DNA from: Billgrantia bachuensis | Lineage (GTDB): Bacteria; Pseudomonadota; Gammaproteobacteria; Pseudomonadales; Halomonadaceae | Direction of reading: 5' to 3' | Assembly: GCF_011742165.1 (NCBI RefSeq) | Contig: NZ_JAAQTO010000049.1 | Span: forward strand, 1-64,000 | Length of the DNA stretch: 64,000 nucleotides | Shown here: positions 54,771 through 62,422 of the stretch, piece by piece | Layout: each line of letters opens with the position of its first letter | Numbering within the stretch: the first letter of the stretch is position 1 | Program-made: the position numbers and the translations under genes | The notes under the pieces: generated by a model | Seen by the model: the letters and a program-made list of their open reading frames with translations, nothing else | Told to the model about the DNA's origin: nothing | Databases searched by the model: none

Positions 54771-55773
54771 GGCCTGGCGTATCGTCGCCGTGCGGCGGCT
54801 CAGCGAGGCACAGCTGGCAAGGCTGTCACGGATCGCCGAGGTCGAGTACTTCGAGGACCTCACCGACGACAATCGCGAAGAATTCCTCGCGGCCCTGTCG
54901 CGGGCCCATGGCCTGATCGGCGGGAAGCTGGAACTCGACGAGGCGATGCTGGCCGAGGCCCCGGCGCTGCGTGTGGTGTCGACCATCTCGGTGGGCTACG
55001 ACCACCTGCCGCTGGCGGCCATGAATCGGCGCGGCATCCTGCTGTGCCACACGCCGGACGTGCTGACCGAGTCCACCGCGGACACGGCCTTCGCGCTGAT
55101 CATGGCCACTCAGCGCCGCCTGGTGGAGCTGGCCAACCTGGTGCGCGAGGGGCGGTGGCAGGCGCACATCGGTCGCGAGCACTTCGGGGTCGACGTGCAT
55201 GGCAAGACGCTGGGCATCGTGGGGGCGGGGCGGATCGGTGCGGCGATCGCGCGGCGCGGTGCGTTGGGCTTCGGCATGCCGGTCTTGTATACGGCGTCCA
55301 CGCCGAAGCCCGAGTTGGAAGCCAGCCTGGGCGCCCAGCGTCGCGAGCTGGACACCCTGCTGGCGGAGGCGGACATCGTCTGCCTGAGCGTGCCCTACAA
55401 CGCCGATACCCACCACCTGATCGACGCCGCGGCCCTGGCGCGGATGAAGTCGTCCGCCGCGCTGGTCAACGTGGCGCGGGGCCGGGTTGTCGATGAGCCG
55501 GCATTGATCGATGCCCTGCAGCGCGGTGTCATCCGCGCGGCGGGGCTCGATGTCTTCGCCGAGGAGCCCATGCCAGGGGATTCGCCCCTGGCGAGCATGG
55601 CCAATGTGGTGGCTACGCCACATATCGGCTCGGCGACTCACGAGACCCGCGAGGCCATGGCCCAACTGGCGGTGGACAACCTGGTGGGCGCCCTGGCCGG
55701 CCGCGGTCCGCGCACCGCCGTCAACGAGACCGTCTTGCGACGGGCCACCGGTGAATCCAGGGAGGCACAATGA
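54763..55773 (+). CDS. D-2-hydroxyacid dehydrogenase (glyoxylate/hydroxypyruvate reductase-like)
   Basis: NAD(P)-dependent enzyme of 336 residues. Family features are the Rossmann GIVGAGRIGAAIARRG near residue 150, and the catalytic Arg (NVARGRVVDEPAL), Glu (GLDVFAEEP) and His (TPHIGSATHET). It resembles GhrB/2-ketogluconate reductases, which reduce glyoxylate, hydroxypyruvate or 2-keto-gluconate. Overlaps with the preceding lyase (8 bases) and following oxidase (ATGA) show tight coupling. In context it may reduce the aldehyde-derived or 2-oxo product of the pathway. Confidence 0.9.
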   Translation: MGEAWRIVAVRRLSEAQLARLSRIAEVEYFEDLTDDNREEFLAALSRAHGLIGGKLELDEAMLAEAPALRVVSTISVGYDHLPLAAMNRRGILLCHTPDVLTESTADTAFALIMATQRRLVELANLVREGRWQAHIGREHFGVDVHGKTLGIVGAGRIGAAIARRGALGFGMPVLYTASTPKPELEASLGAQRRELDTLLAEADIVCLSVPYNADTHHLIDAAALARMKSSAALVNVARGRVVDEPALIDALQRGVIRAAGLDVFAEEPMPGDSPLASMANVVATPHIGSATHETREAMAQLAVDNLVGALAGRGPRTAVNETVLRRATGESREAQ

Positions 55774-56936
55774 TGTCGCGGCGTCTGGAGCGCATTCTGT
55801 GTCTCGATGACTTCGAGCGGGCGGCCCGCCGACACCTGCCGCGGCCGCTATTCGGTTATGTGGCCAGCGTGGCCGAGGAGGGCGGCACCGCCCGGGCCAG
55901 CCGTGATGCCTTCGATGACTACCGGTTCCTGCCAAGGGCGCTGGTGAACGTCGCCGAGGTATCTACCGAGGCCGAGCTCTTCGGCCAGCGCTACGCCTAC
56001 CCCTTCGGCATCGCGCCCATGGGCATCAGCGCCCTGACGGCCTATCGCGGCGACCGGGTGCTGGCGCAAGCGGCGGCCGACGCCGGGATCCCCATGGTCG
56101 TCAGCGGCACCTCGCTGATGCCCATGGAGGAACTGGCGGGGTCGGGCGGCTCGGACTGGTTCCAGGCCTACCTGCCCGGAACGGCGGAGGAGATCGATGC
56201 CCTGCTGGCCCGGGTCGAGCGGGCCGGCTTCACGAAGCTGGTAATCACCGTGGACTATGCCGTGCCGCCGAACCCCGAGAACCACCGGCGTGCCGGCTTC
56301 TCGTCGCCACTGCGGCCCAGCGTGCGCCTGGCATGGGATGGCGTGGTGCGACCGCGCTGGCTGTTCGGGACTTTCCTGCGCACCCTGTGGCGCCACGGCG
56401 TACCGCATTTCGAGAACAATGCTGCGACCCGCGGCGTGCCGGTGCTGGCCAGGAACGTCAACCGGGACTTCTCGGGCCGCCGGCATCTCGACTGGTCGAC
56501 CCTCGAGCGGGTCCGGGCACGCTGGTCCAGCACCCTGGTGGTCAAGGGCATCCTGCACCCCGAGGATGCCAGGCGGGCGGTGGCGGCAGGGGCCGACGGC
56601 CTGATCGTCTCCAATCACGGCGGGCGTCAGCTCGACGCCACCGTGGCGCCATTGACCATGCTGCCCGAAGTGCTGGCGGCGGTGGAAGGGGCCATACCGG
56701 TGATGATCGACGGCGGCTTCCGGCGTGGCAGCCAACTGCTGAAGGCGTTGTCGCTGGGGGCGAGCTTCGTGTTCCTGGGCCGCCCCTTCAACTATGCGGC
56801 GAGCATCGCCGGCGAGTCCGGTGTCGCCAGGGCCGTGACCCTGCTCGGCGAGGAGATCGAGCGCAATATGGCCCTGCTGGGCGTCACCAGCCTCGATTCG
56901 CTGGGCCCGCAGTGTCTGCGTAGGCAGAGTGCCTGA
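55770..56936 (+). CDS. FMN-dependent alpha-hydroxyacid oxidase/dehydrogenase
   Basis: Flavoenzyme of 388 residues of the glycolate oxidase / L-lactate dehydrogenase (LldD) family. FMN and active-site landmarks are APMGISALTAYRGD, WFQAYLPG, the catalytic His and Arg in SNHGGRQLDATVAP, and DGGFRRGSQLLKALSLGA with FLGRP. It oxidises an (S)-2-hydroxyacid such as lactate or glycolate, or a sugar acid, to the 2-oxoacid. ATGs at 55770 and 55773 are both possible; GGGAGGCACA precedes them. It is the last gene of the operon. Confidence 0.92.
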   Translation: MMSRRLERILCLDDFERAARRHLPRPLFGYVASVAEEGGTARASRDAFDDYRFLPRALVNVAEVSTEAELFGQRYAYPFGIAPMGISALTAYRGDRVLAQAAADAGIPMVVSGTSLMPMEELAGSGGSDWFQAYLPGTAEEIDALLARVERAGFTKLVITVDYAVPPNPENHRRAGFSSPLRPSVRLAWDGVVRPRWLFGTFLRTLWRHGVPHFENNAATRGVPVLARNVNRDFSGRRHLDWSTLERVRARWSSTLVVKGILHPEDARRAVAAGADGLIVSNHGGRQLDATVAPLTMLPEVLAAVEGAIPVMIDGGFRRGSQLLKALSLGASFVFLGRPFNYAASIAGESGVARAVTLLGEEIERNMALLGVTSLDSLGPQCLRRQSA

Positions 56937-57549
56937 TCCTGGAGTTCGAAATTCACCCTCCCAGGAAGGGATTTGGCTCGCTGTTGGTGGAGATATGTAG
57001 CAGTTTGATGGCGCGGGTGGCGGTTACATGGAGCAGAGCGCGCTCGTTGAGTTCGCGGTGGCATTTCTCCACCGTGTCTTCCGTTCGGCCGGTGTGCTTC
57101 TCCAGCAGGGCCTGGAGGCGACCGGACCAGCGGGTGTCCGGGCTGATCTGGGTGGTGAGGTGAGTCAGCACCATCAGGACGGTGAAGAGGCGGCGGGGGC
57201 ACCCCTTCCCGCCTGAGGTGGCGGAAAATCGAGGTGTTTCGGCCAACTGGGCGGAATGGAGAGCTCGCGGTTCCATAGCCGGAAATGATGCGCACAGACA
57301 TTTCTAATGACGGGGAGCCAATGAAGGGGGCGTACACCCGTGCAGTAACGTTGCTTGCTGCAGAGCGCTTTAGTAAAAGCTTATCGTGACGAAGGGCTAT
57401 CAGGCTATTGGCAGCTCCCTTTCCTGGCCAGCTGTCTCTAGGACTTTCGTTAGAGTGCTAACAAGAGGTGCCGCATGGCATCATCCCGAACCGGCCTTTG
57501 GCCGGTTTCGGCTTTATGGGCTGGGCGTTTGCAATCAGGAGAGCAGGGC
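56937..57549. other. Intergenic region after the sugar-acid operon
   Basis: About 610 bases without an intact gene. It holds a possible Abi-family remnant on the minus strand (56953-57276), a GTTAG-AGTG-CTAAC inverted repeat at 57449-57462 and a perfect hairpin AACCGGCC-TTT-GGCCGGTT at 57489-57507. The hairpin lies 42 bases before the MFS gene and is followed only by TCGGCTTT, so it could be a weak terminator or leader structure. Confidence 0.45.
56953..57276 (-). pseudogene. Possible degraded Abi-family (abortive infection) fragment
   Basis: The 107-codon frame contains PRRLFTVLMVLTHLTTQISP then DTRWSGRLQALLEKH, which resembles the C-terminal pattern of Abi_2/AbiD-type proteins (lYnxLxVlxyLlxxIsPxTxWxxRLxxLL). 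The N-terminal domain is absent and the tail after that block does not match the family. It may be a fragment of a lost defence gene, or a chance frame. Similarity is from memory of the family pattern only. Confidence 0.3.
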
Positions 57550-58743
57550 ATGACTCAGGACACCACCACATCGCCGCCGAGCGAGTTGCGTCAGGCGCTG
57601 CTGGCCTACGGCCTGCTGTGGTGCCTGGGGCTCTACCTGCGCCTCACGGTGCTGGTGGTCCCGCCGCTGATTCCCCAGCTCAAGGCGGTGCTGGGCTTCT
57701 CCAGCAGCGACGTGGCGATTGCCACCAGCCTGCCGCTGGTCACGCTGGCCCTCGGTGCGCTGCTGGCCGGTTGGCTGCTGGCGCGGGTCGGTACGCGCTC
57801 AAGCATGCTGCTGGGGCTCGCCATCATGGCGTTGGGCAGCGCGCTGCGCAGCCTGCCGGAGGGTTTCCTGCCCTTCCTGCTGGCGACCGTACTGATGGGT
57901 ACAGGCATCGCCTTCATGCAGACGGCGATGCCGGTACTCGCCAAGCTGTGGGCGCCCGGCCGTATTGGGCGCGCCTCGGCGGTGTACACCAACGGCCTGC
58001 TGGTGGGCGAGCTGCTGGCGGCGGGCGCCACCGGGCCGATGGCCGCGGCCTGGCTCGGTGCCCAGTGGCAGTGGGCCTTCGCCCTATGGGTCGCCCCGGT
58101 GCCGCTGCTGATGCTGGCGCTGATCGTCGGCTGTCGGCACCTGCCGGCCATGGCGAACGGCTCCCGCAGCGCGAGCCTGACCCTGCCGGACCCCCACGAC
58201 GCTCGCACGTGGCGCCTGGTGGCCCTGCTCGGCGCGGCGGCAGCGCTCTACTTCACCGGCAACGTGTTCCTGCCTCCGCTGCTCGAGGCCAGCGAGCGCC
58301 TGTCGCTGCTGGCCCCCAGCCTCACCGCCCTCAACGGCGCCCAGATGCTCTCCTCGGCGCTGTTGATCTACTATGCCGACCGGCTTATGGGCCGGCCCCG
58401 GCCGCTGATCGGCATCACCGCGCTGGCGCTGCTGGCCCTGCCGCTGATGCTGTGGCTGCCGGGCGGCCACGTGGTGTGGGCGGCGGGCGTGTTCGGCTTC
58501 TTCACCAGCGCGCTGTTCATCTTCGTGCTGGCGCTGCCGGCCTGGCTGGTGCGCCTCGAGGCGCTGCCGCGGCTAATGGCCGGCATGCTGTTCTTCGGGT
58601 ACCTTCTGGTATTCGGCATCACCGTGGTCGGCGGCTGGCTCAACGACCTTTCCGGCACCGTGGCGCTGGCCTTCCTGCCCACGCTGCTGATCAGCCTGGT
58701 GGCCATGGCCGTCACCCCGCGGCTGCTCGCATCCCGTCAGTAG
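57550..58743 (+). CDS. MFS transporter, CynX/NimT-like
   Basis: Inner-membrane carrier of 397 residues with 12 membrane segments. The loop 2-3 motif appears as AGWLLARVGTRSSMLLG. The overall sequence fits the CynX/NimT (cyanate/2-nitroimidazole) branch of MFS. The start MTQDTT at 57550 follows CAGGAGAGCAGGGC; an in-frame ATG at 57475 would lack a membrane segment at its start. Only nine bases separate it from pcaQ, so the two are likely co-transcribed and it may carry an aromatic acid, but the substrate is unknown. Confidence 0.88.
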   Translation: MTQDTTTSPPSELRQALLAYGLLWCLGLYLRLTVLVVPPLIPQLKAVLGFSSSDVAIATSLPLVTLALGALLAGWLLARVGTRSSMLLGLAIMALGSALRSLPEGFLPFLLATVLMGTGIAFMQTAMPVLAKLWAPGRIGRASAVYTNGLLVGELLAAGATGPMAAAWLGAQWQWAFALWVAPVPLLMLALIVGCRHLPAMANGSRSASLTLPDPHDARTWRLVALLGAAAALYFTGNVFLPPLLEASERLSLLAPSLTALNGAQMLSSALLIYYADRLMGRPRPLIGITALALLALPLMLWLPGGHVVWAAGVFGFFTSALFIFVLALPAWLVRLEALPRLMAGMLFFGYLLVFGITVVGGWLNDLSGTVALAFLPTLLISLVAMAVTPRLLASRQ

Positions 58744-58752
58744 GAAACCCGC

Positions 58753-59691
58753 ATGCTTAACGCCCGCATCAAGCTGCGTCATCTGCAGGCCTTCCTCGAG
58801 GTGGCCCGCCAGCGCAGCTTCGCCCGGGCCGCCGAGCGCTTGGCGATCACCCAGCCGGGCATCTCCAAGGCCATTCGCGAACTCGAAGAAAACCTCGGCG
58901 CCGCGCTGTTCGAACGCACGCCCCAGGGTGTGGCGCTGACCCAGGCGGGCCTGACCCTGCTGCGCCACGCCGGGCCGGCCATGCGCGCCCTGGAGGAGGG
59001 CGTGGCCGCCGTCGGCGATACCCACCGCGGCGACCGCTGGCTGCGCGTGGGCGCGCTCTCCACAGTGGAGAGCCAACTGCTGCCCGAGGCCATCCGGAGC
59101 TGGCATGCCGAGCCCGACGGGCAGAACGACGTCGGTGTGAATGTGGTAACCGGCTCCAGCGCCTTTTTGCTCTCGCGGCTGCGCCGCGGCGAGCTCGACC
59201 TGGTGGTGGGGCGCATGACCGAGGCCCGCGAGATCAGCGACCTGGCCTTCGAGCACCTCTACTACGAGCCGCTGATGCTCAGCGTGCGCAGCGGCCACCC
59301 GCTGGCCGGCATCGCGCCGCTCGAAGCCGAACGACTGGGCGACTTCCCCTGGGTACTGCCGCCGCCCCAGACCACCCTGCGCCAGCAGGTCGACAGCTTC
59401 TGCGTGCGCCACTCGCTCACGCTGATGAGCCAGCGCCTGGAGACCCTCTCGCTGCCCGTCAGCCGGCGCTACACCCTGGAGAGCGACGCCATCTGGGTCG
59501 CGCCCGAGGAGGCCATCGCCGAAGACTTGGCGGCGGGGCGGTTGTGTCGGCTGGCCATCGACCTGGAAGCGCAAGGCGGCTCCGTGGGGCTCTGCTTCAA
59601 TGCCAGCATGGAAGCCTCGCTGGCGCGGGAAGCCTTCTGCGAGGTACTGCGCGAGGTCAGCGCCAGGCGCGGCTTCGGCAGCGCAACATAA
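58753..59691 (+). CDS. pcaQ: LysR family activator of protocatechuate dioxygenase genes
   Basis: Regulator of 312 residues with HTH ([21 protein letters not shown] then [23 protein letters not shown]) and an effector-binding domain from about 95. The opening [20 protein letters not shown] and the location directly upstream of pcaHG match PcaQ, which in rhizobia activates pca genes with beta-carboxymuconate as ligand. Its stop codon lies inside the PcaQ-type site at 59687-59704. Confidence 0.9.
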   Translation: MLNARIKLRHLQAFLEVARQRSFARAAERLAITQPGISKAIRELEENLGAALFERTPQGVALTQAGLTLLRHAGPAMRALEEGVAAVGDTHRGDRWLRVGALSTVESQLLPEAIRSWHAEPDGQNDVGVNVVTGSSAFLLSRLRRGELDLVVGRMTEAREISDLAFEHLYYEPLMLSVRSGHPLAGIAPLEAERLGDFPWVLPPPQTTLRQQVDSFCVRHSLTLMSQRLETLSLPVSRRYTLESDAIWVAPEEAIAEDLAAGRLCRLAIDLEAQGGSVGLCFNASMEASLAREAFCEVLREVSARRGFGSAT

Positions 59692-59704
59692 CCCAGAGGT
59701 TATG
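59687..59704 (+). promoter_or_regulatory. PcaQ-type operator before pcaHG
   Basis: CATAACC-CAGA-GGTTATG is a perfect 7-bp inverted repeat with the ATAACC-N4-GGTTAA core known for PcaQ in Sinorhizobium. It lies 84 bases before the pcaH start and overlaps the pcaQ stop codon, a normal activator position upstream of a -35 region. Confidence 0.8.
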
Positions 59705-59788
59705 AGGGCTGCCGAGTCGTCAATTGGCGCACCTGCGGCAAGGCGCCACACTGGGCGAGACAGAACCACTCTCCCAAGAGACGACACC

Positions 59789-60529
59789 ATGCAAGATCAC
59801 AACAAGCGCTTTGTAGAGCGCGACCGTAACTGGCACCCCCCGGCCTACGCTCCCGGCTACAAGACCAGCGTGGCCCGCTCGCCGCAGCAGGCATTGGTCA
59901 GCATGCAGCAGCCCAGCGCCTCCGAGCTCACCGGTCCGAGCTTCCGCCAACTGCGCATGGGCTCCCACGACAACGACCTGCTGCTCAACTACCGCGAAGA
60001 CCCCGCGTTGGCAGGGGCGGTCGGCCTGCCCGTGGGCGAGCGCATCATCATGTTCGGCCGCGTCGTCGACCAGTTCGGCAAGCCGGTACCGCATACCCTG
60101 GTGGAGATGTGGCAGGCCAACGCCGGTGGCCGCTATCGCCACAAGAAGGATGGCTACCTTGCGCCGCTGGATCCCGGCTTCGGCGGCGTGGGCCGCACCC
60201 TGACCGATGAACAGGGCTGGTACCGCTTCCGCACCATCAAGCCCGGCCCCTACCCCTGGCCCAACGACCCCAACAGCTGGCGCCCCTCGCATATCCACGT
60301 CTCGGTGATGGGCCCCTCGATCTCCACCCGCCTGATCACCCAGATGTACTTCGAAGGCGACCCGCTGATTCCGCTGTGCCCCATCGTCAACACCATCAAG
60401 GATCCGGCCGCGGTCGAAACCATGATCGGCCGCCTCGACATGGCGCGCAGTAAGCCCATGGACTGCCTGGCCTACCGCTTCGATCTGGTGGTGCGCGGCG
60501 AACTGCAGACCTTCTTTGAAAACCAGTAA
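59789..60529 (+). CDS. pcaH: Protocatechuate 3,4-dioxygenase beta subunit
   Basis: Iron-bearing subunit that opens protocatechuate between the two hydroxyls to give beta-carboxymuconate. The protein has 246 residues. The non-haem Fe(III) ligands line up by a constant offset with P. putida PcaH: Tyr116 ([10 protein letters not shown]), Tyr155 (KPGPYPW), His168 and His170 (RPSHIHVSV). The start [12 protein letters not shown] at 59789 matches the family start. The pcaG gene begins 31 bases after the stop. Confidence 0.97.
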   Translation: MQDHNKRFVERDRNWHPPAYAPGYKTSVARSPQQALVSMQQPSASELTGPSFRQLRMGSHDNDLLLNYREDPALAGAVGLPVGERIIMFGRVVDQFGKPVPHTLVEMWQANAGGRYRHKKDGYLAPLDPGFGGVGRTLTDEQGWYRFRTIKPGPYPWPNDPNSWRPSHIHVSVMGPSISTRLITQMYFEGDPLIPLCPIVNTIKDPAAVETMIGRLDMARSKPMDCLAYRFDLVVRGELQTFFENQ

Positions 60530-60560
60530 GCGGGTTCGAGAACCAGCAAGGGGCAACCAG

Positions 60561-61253
60561 ATGAAACAGCCGAATTCCCAACCCTGCAGCGAGCTGATGC
60601 TGCGCGAGACCGCTTCCCAGACCGCCGGGCCCTACGTGCACATCGGCCTGGCCCTTCACGTGGCCGGCCTGCCCGAGCGAGACGAGGAGATCTGGAGCCG
60701 GATGGCCAGTCCCGAGGCCGAGGGCGAGCACATCGAGGTGGTCGGCACCGTGATCGACGGCAACGGCGACCTGGTGCGCGACGCCCTGCTCGAGGCCTGG
60801 CAGGCCGACAGCCAGGGCCGCTACCAACCCGAATTCGACCTCAAGAAGCCGTTCAACAGCTTCGGGCGTACCGCCACCACCGCCGACGAGGGCAGCGAGT
60901 GGTCACTGACCACCATCAAACCCGGCCGCGTGCGGGTCGACGGCATCGACGAAGAACACGGCGTCATCGACGACAAGGACTCCCACCTGGCGAATGCCCG
61001 CAGCGCCCTGAAGATGGCACCGCACATCAACCTGGCGATCTTCGCCCGCGGCGTGAACATCCAGCTGCAGACCCGCCTCTACTTCGAGGACGAAGCCGAA
61101 GCCAACGCTGAATGCCCGGTGCTCTCCCGCATCGAATCGCCGACCCGCCGCCAGACCCTCATCGCCAAGCGCGAAGAGGCCGACGGCAAGGTGCGCTACC
61201 GACTCGACATCAAGCTGCAGGGTGAGGGCGAGACGGTGTTCTTCGATTTCTGA
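60561..61253 (+). CDS. pcaG: Protocatechuate 3,4-dioxygenase alpha subunit
   Basis: Structural partner of PcaH in the (alpha-beta-Fe)12 enzyme, 230 residues. The opening LRETASQTAGPYVHIGL and the APHINLAIFARGVNIQLQTR block are typical; the iron ligands of the beta subunit are replaced, as expected for PcaG. The start at 60561 has AGCAAGGGGCAACCAG upstream. It ends the pcaHG operon before a strong terminator. Confidence 0.96.
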   Translation: MKQPNSQPCSELMLRETASQTAGPYVHIGLALHVAGLPERDEEIWSRMASPEAEGEHIEVVGTVIDGNGDLVRDALLEAWQADSQGRYQPEFDLKKPFNSFGRTATTADEGSEWSLTTIKPGRVRVDGIDEEHGVIDDKDSHLANARSALKMAPHINLAIFARGVNIQLQTRLYFEDEAEANAECPVLSRIESPTRRQTLIAKREEADGKVRYRLDIKLQGEGETVFFDF

Positions 61254-61301
61254 TCTAGCGCCACCGTAGCTAACCCGGTCCCGTTAGGGGGCCGGCAGCA
61301 A

Positions 61302-61337
61302 GAGAGCCAGCGCAATGCGCTGGCTCTCGTCTTTTTG
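61302..61337 (+). terminator. Rho-independent terminator after pcaG
   Basis: GAGAGCCAGCGC and GCGCTGGCTCTC form a perfect 12-bp stem with loop AAT, followed by GTCTTTTTGG. It lies 48 bases beyond the pcaG stop. Confidence 0.9.
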
Positions 61338-61641
61338 GCTTACGTTGGCTTGGATCGCTGGTGCAAGCCTGCGATAGCGTATAGGCTGAGGTATGTATTT
61401 ATTTGTAAGCGGATTTTGGCGAGCTTGATAGATAAGAGCCGAGGTTAACTGAGTGATGGTTGGTGGTGGCAAAGGGGAAGTATACCGGCCGCTAACGACC
61501 CAAAGCGGACCTGGCAGCAAAGGCGGCATGCTCGTTCATCCTTGTTATGCGACATGCGCGGTGACTGGTGTTATGTGGCCGAGGTACTCTTGAATGTGCA
61601 TGCGTGTTCATCCGATATCAGACCGTGCGGTCTAATACCTG
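61338..61641. other. Non-coding region leading to the cassette array
   Basis: About 300 bases of visibly more AT-rich sequence. No gene is supported. It contains a TetR-operator-like palindrome AGACCG-TG-CGGTCT (61620-61633) eight bases before the first cassette boundary and a weak promoter candidate (TTGAAT at 61590, GATATC at 61614). No integrase gene and no convincing attI or upstream attC was seen. Confidence 0.5.
61620..61633. promoter_or_regulatory. TetR-type operator-like palindrome
   Basis: AGACC-GTGC-GGTCT is a perfect inverted repeat of the AGACC-N4-GGTCT kind recognised by several TetR-family repressors such as NemR. It stands just upstream of the cassette array, with no tetR gene in this window, so it may be what is left of the promoter into which the cassettes were inserted. 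Confidence 0.4.
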
Positions 61642-62416
61642 TTAGCCATAAGACGCCGTCGACATGACATTACCGATAGCCACGAACATTCCCGAAATTG
61701 ACTTCAATATCGGAGGACTCAGAAGTCATGCCATCCTGAACATTTTTGTTCAAGAACTAGGCCTGTCCGCAGAAGAAATGAAGTTCCGCGGCTGGTTGCT
61801 GCATACGGTTTTCTCGGCTGCTCGGCATTATTCAAGCGCACGACAACTGGTAGTCCAACAGAATAATTCCGACCAACAACGAGATGGTGGTTTGGTTCTG
61901 CATTTATTGGATGTATCGGAAAATTTAGAGGGTTGCGTTACAGGTGTTTATCGATCATGCATGGCAGTGCGCAGAATGCACAGCAAGAGCGAACCATGCA
62001 GAGTTTTTGTTGAATCGTATAGTGGGAAAGTTGATAGCCTTGCTAGGCTTAGAAATCAGTTTGAACACATGCATGGGCAGATTGTATCGGGTGAAACAGG
62101 TGACGGTCCGATCTCAATTATCCTTTCAGGGCAAGGTAGGAGTTTAAGCTTTCGAAGGCTAAAGCTTGACATCACATCTTTGTATGATTTGATACATGGT
62201 TTATATCAGGTGGTTGCCAGTATGTATCCATCATTTTCGAGCAACGTTCCTGTTTCAAATAGACCATGGGAGCCCAAGAAGCTCACTATCTCTGCCTCCA
62301 TGAGTGCAACGGTAATGAGAAAAGGAGAGTCCTCCGATGGCTAACCAGGCCAAGCACAGCGACAGCTTTTCCGTTGCGGCTTCGCCTCCACTACAAAGCT
62401 GCGCGTGTTGGCAGCG
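61642..62416 (+). mobile_element. Integron-type gene cassette 1
   Basis: A cassette holding one ORF (61664-62344) and its 3' attC. The left boundary is G^TTAGCC (G at 61641) and the right boundary G^TTAGTG (G at 62416). When circularised, its ends would join R'' GGCTAAC (62339-62345) with GTTAGCC, an exact reverse complement, as true cassettes require. The sequence is clearly more AT-rich than the neighbouring pca genes. No integrase is in the window, so this is an integrase-less cassette cluster or the tail of a distant integron. Confidence 0.72.
61664..62344 (+). CDS. Hypothetical cassette protein with HEPN-type R-x4-H motif
   Basis: Protein of 226 residues, no signal peptide or membrane segment. 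Residues 125-140 read LARLRNQFEHMHGQI, where Arg130-Asn131 and His135 give the R-N-x3-H (R-x4-H) motif of HEPN ribonucleases, in a predicted helical setting. Codon use is AT-rich, unlike the flanks. The start lies 22 bases inside the cassette, and the TAA stop is part of the attC R'' box. HEPN assignment is a pattern-level inference; a family name was not recognised. Confidence 0.6.
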   Translation: MTLPIATNIPEIDFNIGGLRSHAILNIFVQELGLSAEEMKFRGWLLHTVFSAARHYSSARQLVVQQNNSDQQRDGGLVLHLLDVSENLEGCVTGVYRSCMAVRRMHSKSEPCRVFVESYSGKVDSLARLRNQFEHMHGQIVSGETGDGPISIILSGQGRSLSFRRLKLDITSLYDLIHGLYQVVASMYPSFSSNVPVSNRPWEPKKLTISASMSATVMRKGESSDG

Positions 62417-62422
62417 TTAGTG
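62339..62422 (+). other. attC recombination site of cassette 1
   Basis: R'' GGCTAAC (62339-62345) pairs with R' GTTAGTG (62416-62422) through CTAAC/GTTAG. L'' GCCAAGCAC (62349-62357) pairs with L' GTGTTGGC (62405-62412), leaving G62354 extrahelical, and the stem continues GCG and CAGCTTT against AAAGCTG and CGC with A58 and A62 of line 62300 also unpaired (62358, 62362). Matching arms with extra bases only in the left arm is the hallmark of attC sites folded for integrase. Confidence 0.75.

Noticed and set aside
57449-57462. GTTAG-AGTG-CTAAC as a second PcaQ site before the MFS gene
   Set aside because: The spacing resembles the PcaQ site but the half-sites read GTTAG/CTAAC rather than ATAACC/GGTTAT, so regulation by PcaQ is not supported.
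57468-58760. Plus-strand frame of 430 codons overlapping the MFS gene in another frame
   Set aside because: Its product is Ala/Gly/Arg/Pro-rich without membrane segments, whereas the overlapping frame gives a clean 12-helix MFS protein with a good ribosome site.
61488-61560. Possible further attC (CGCTAAC ... TTGTTATGC) upstream of cassette 1
   Set aside because: The outer boxes could pair, but the inner arms are not complementary and no extrahelical-base pattern is seen. Kept only as non-coding sequence.
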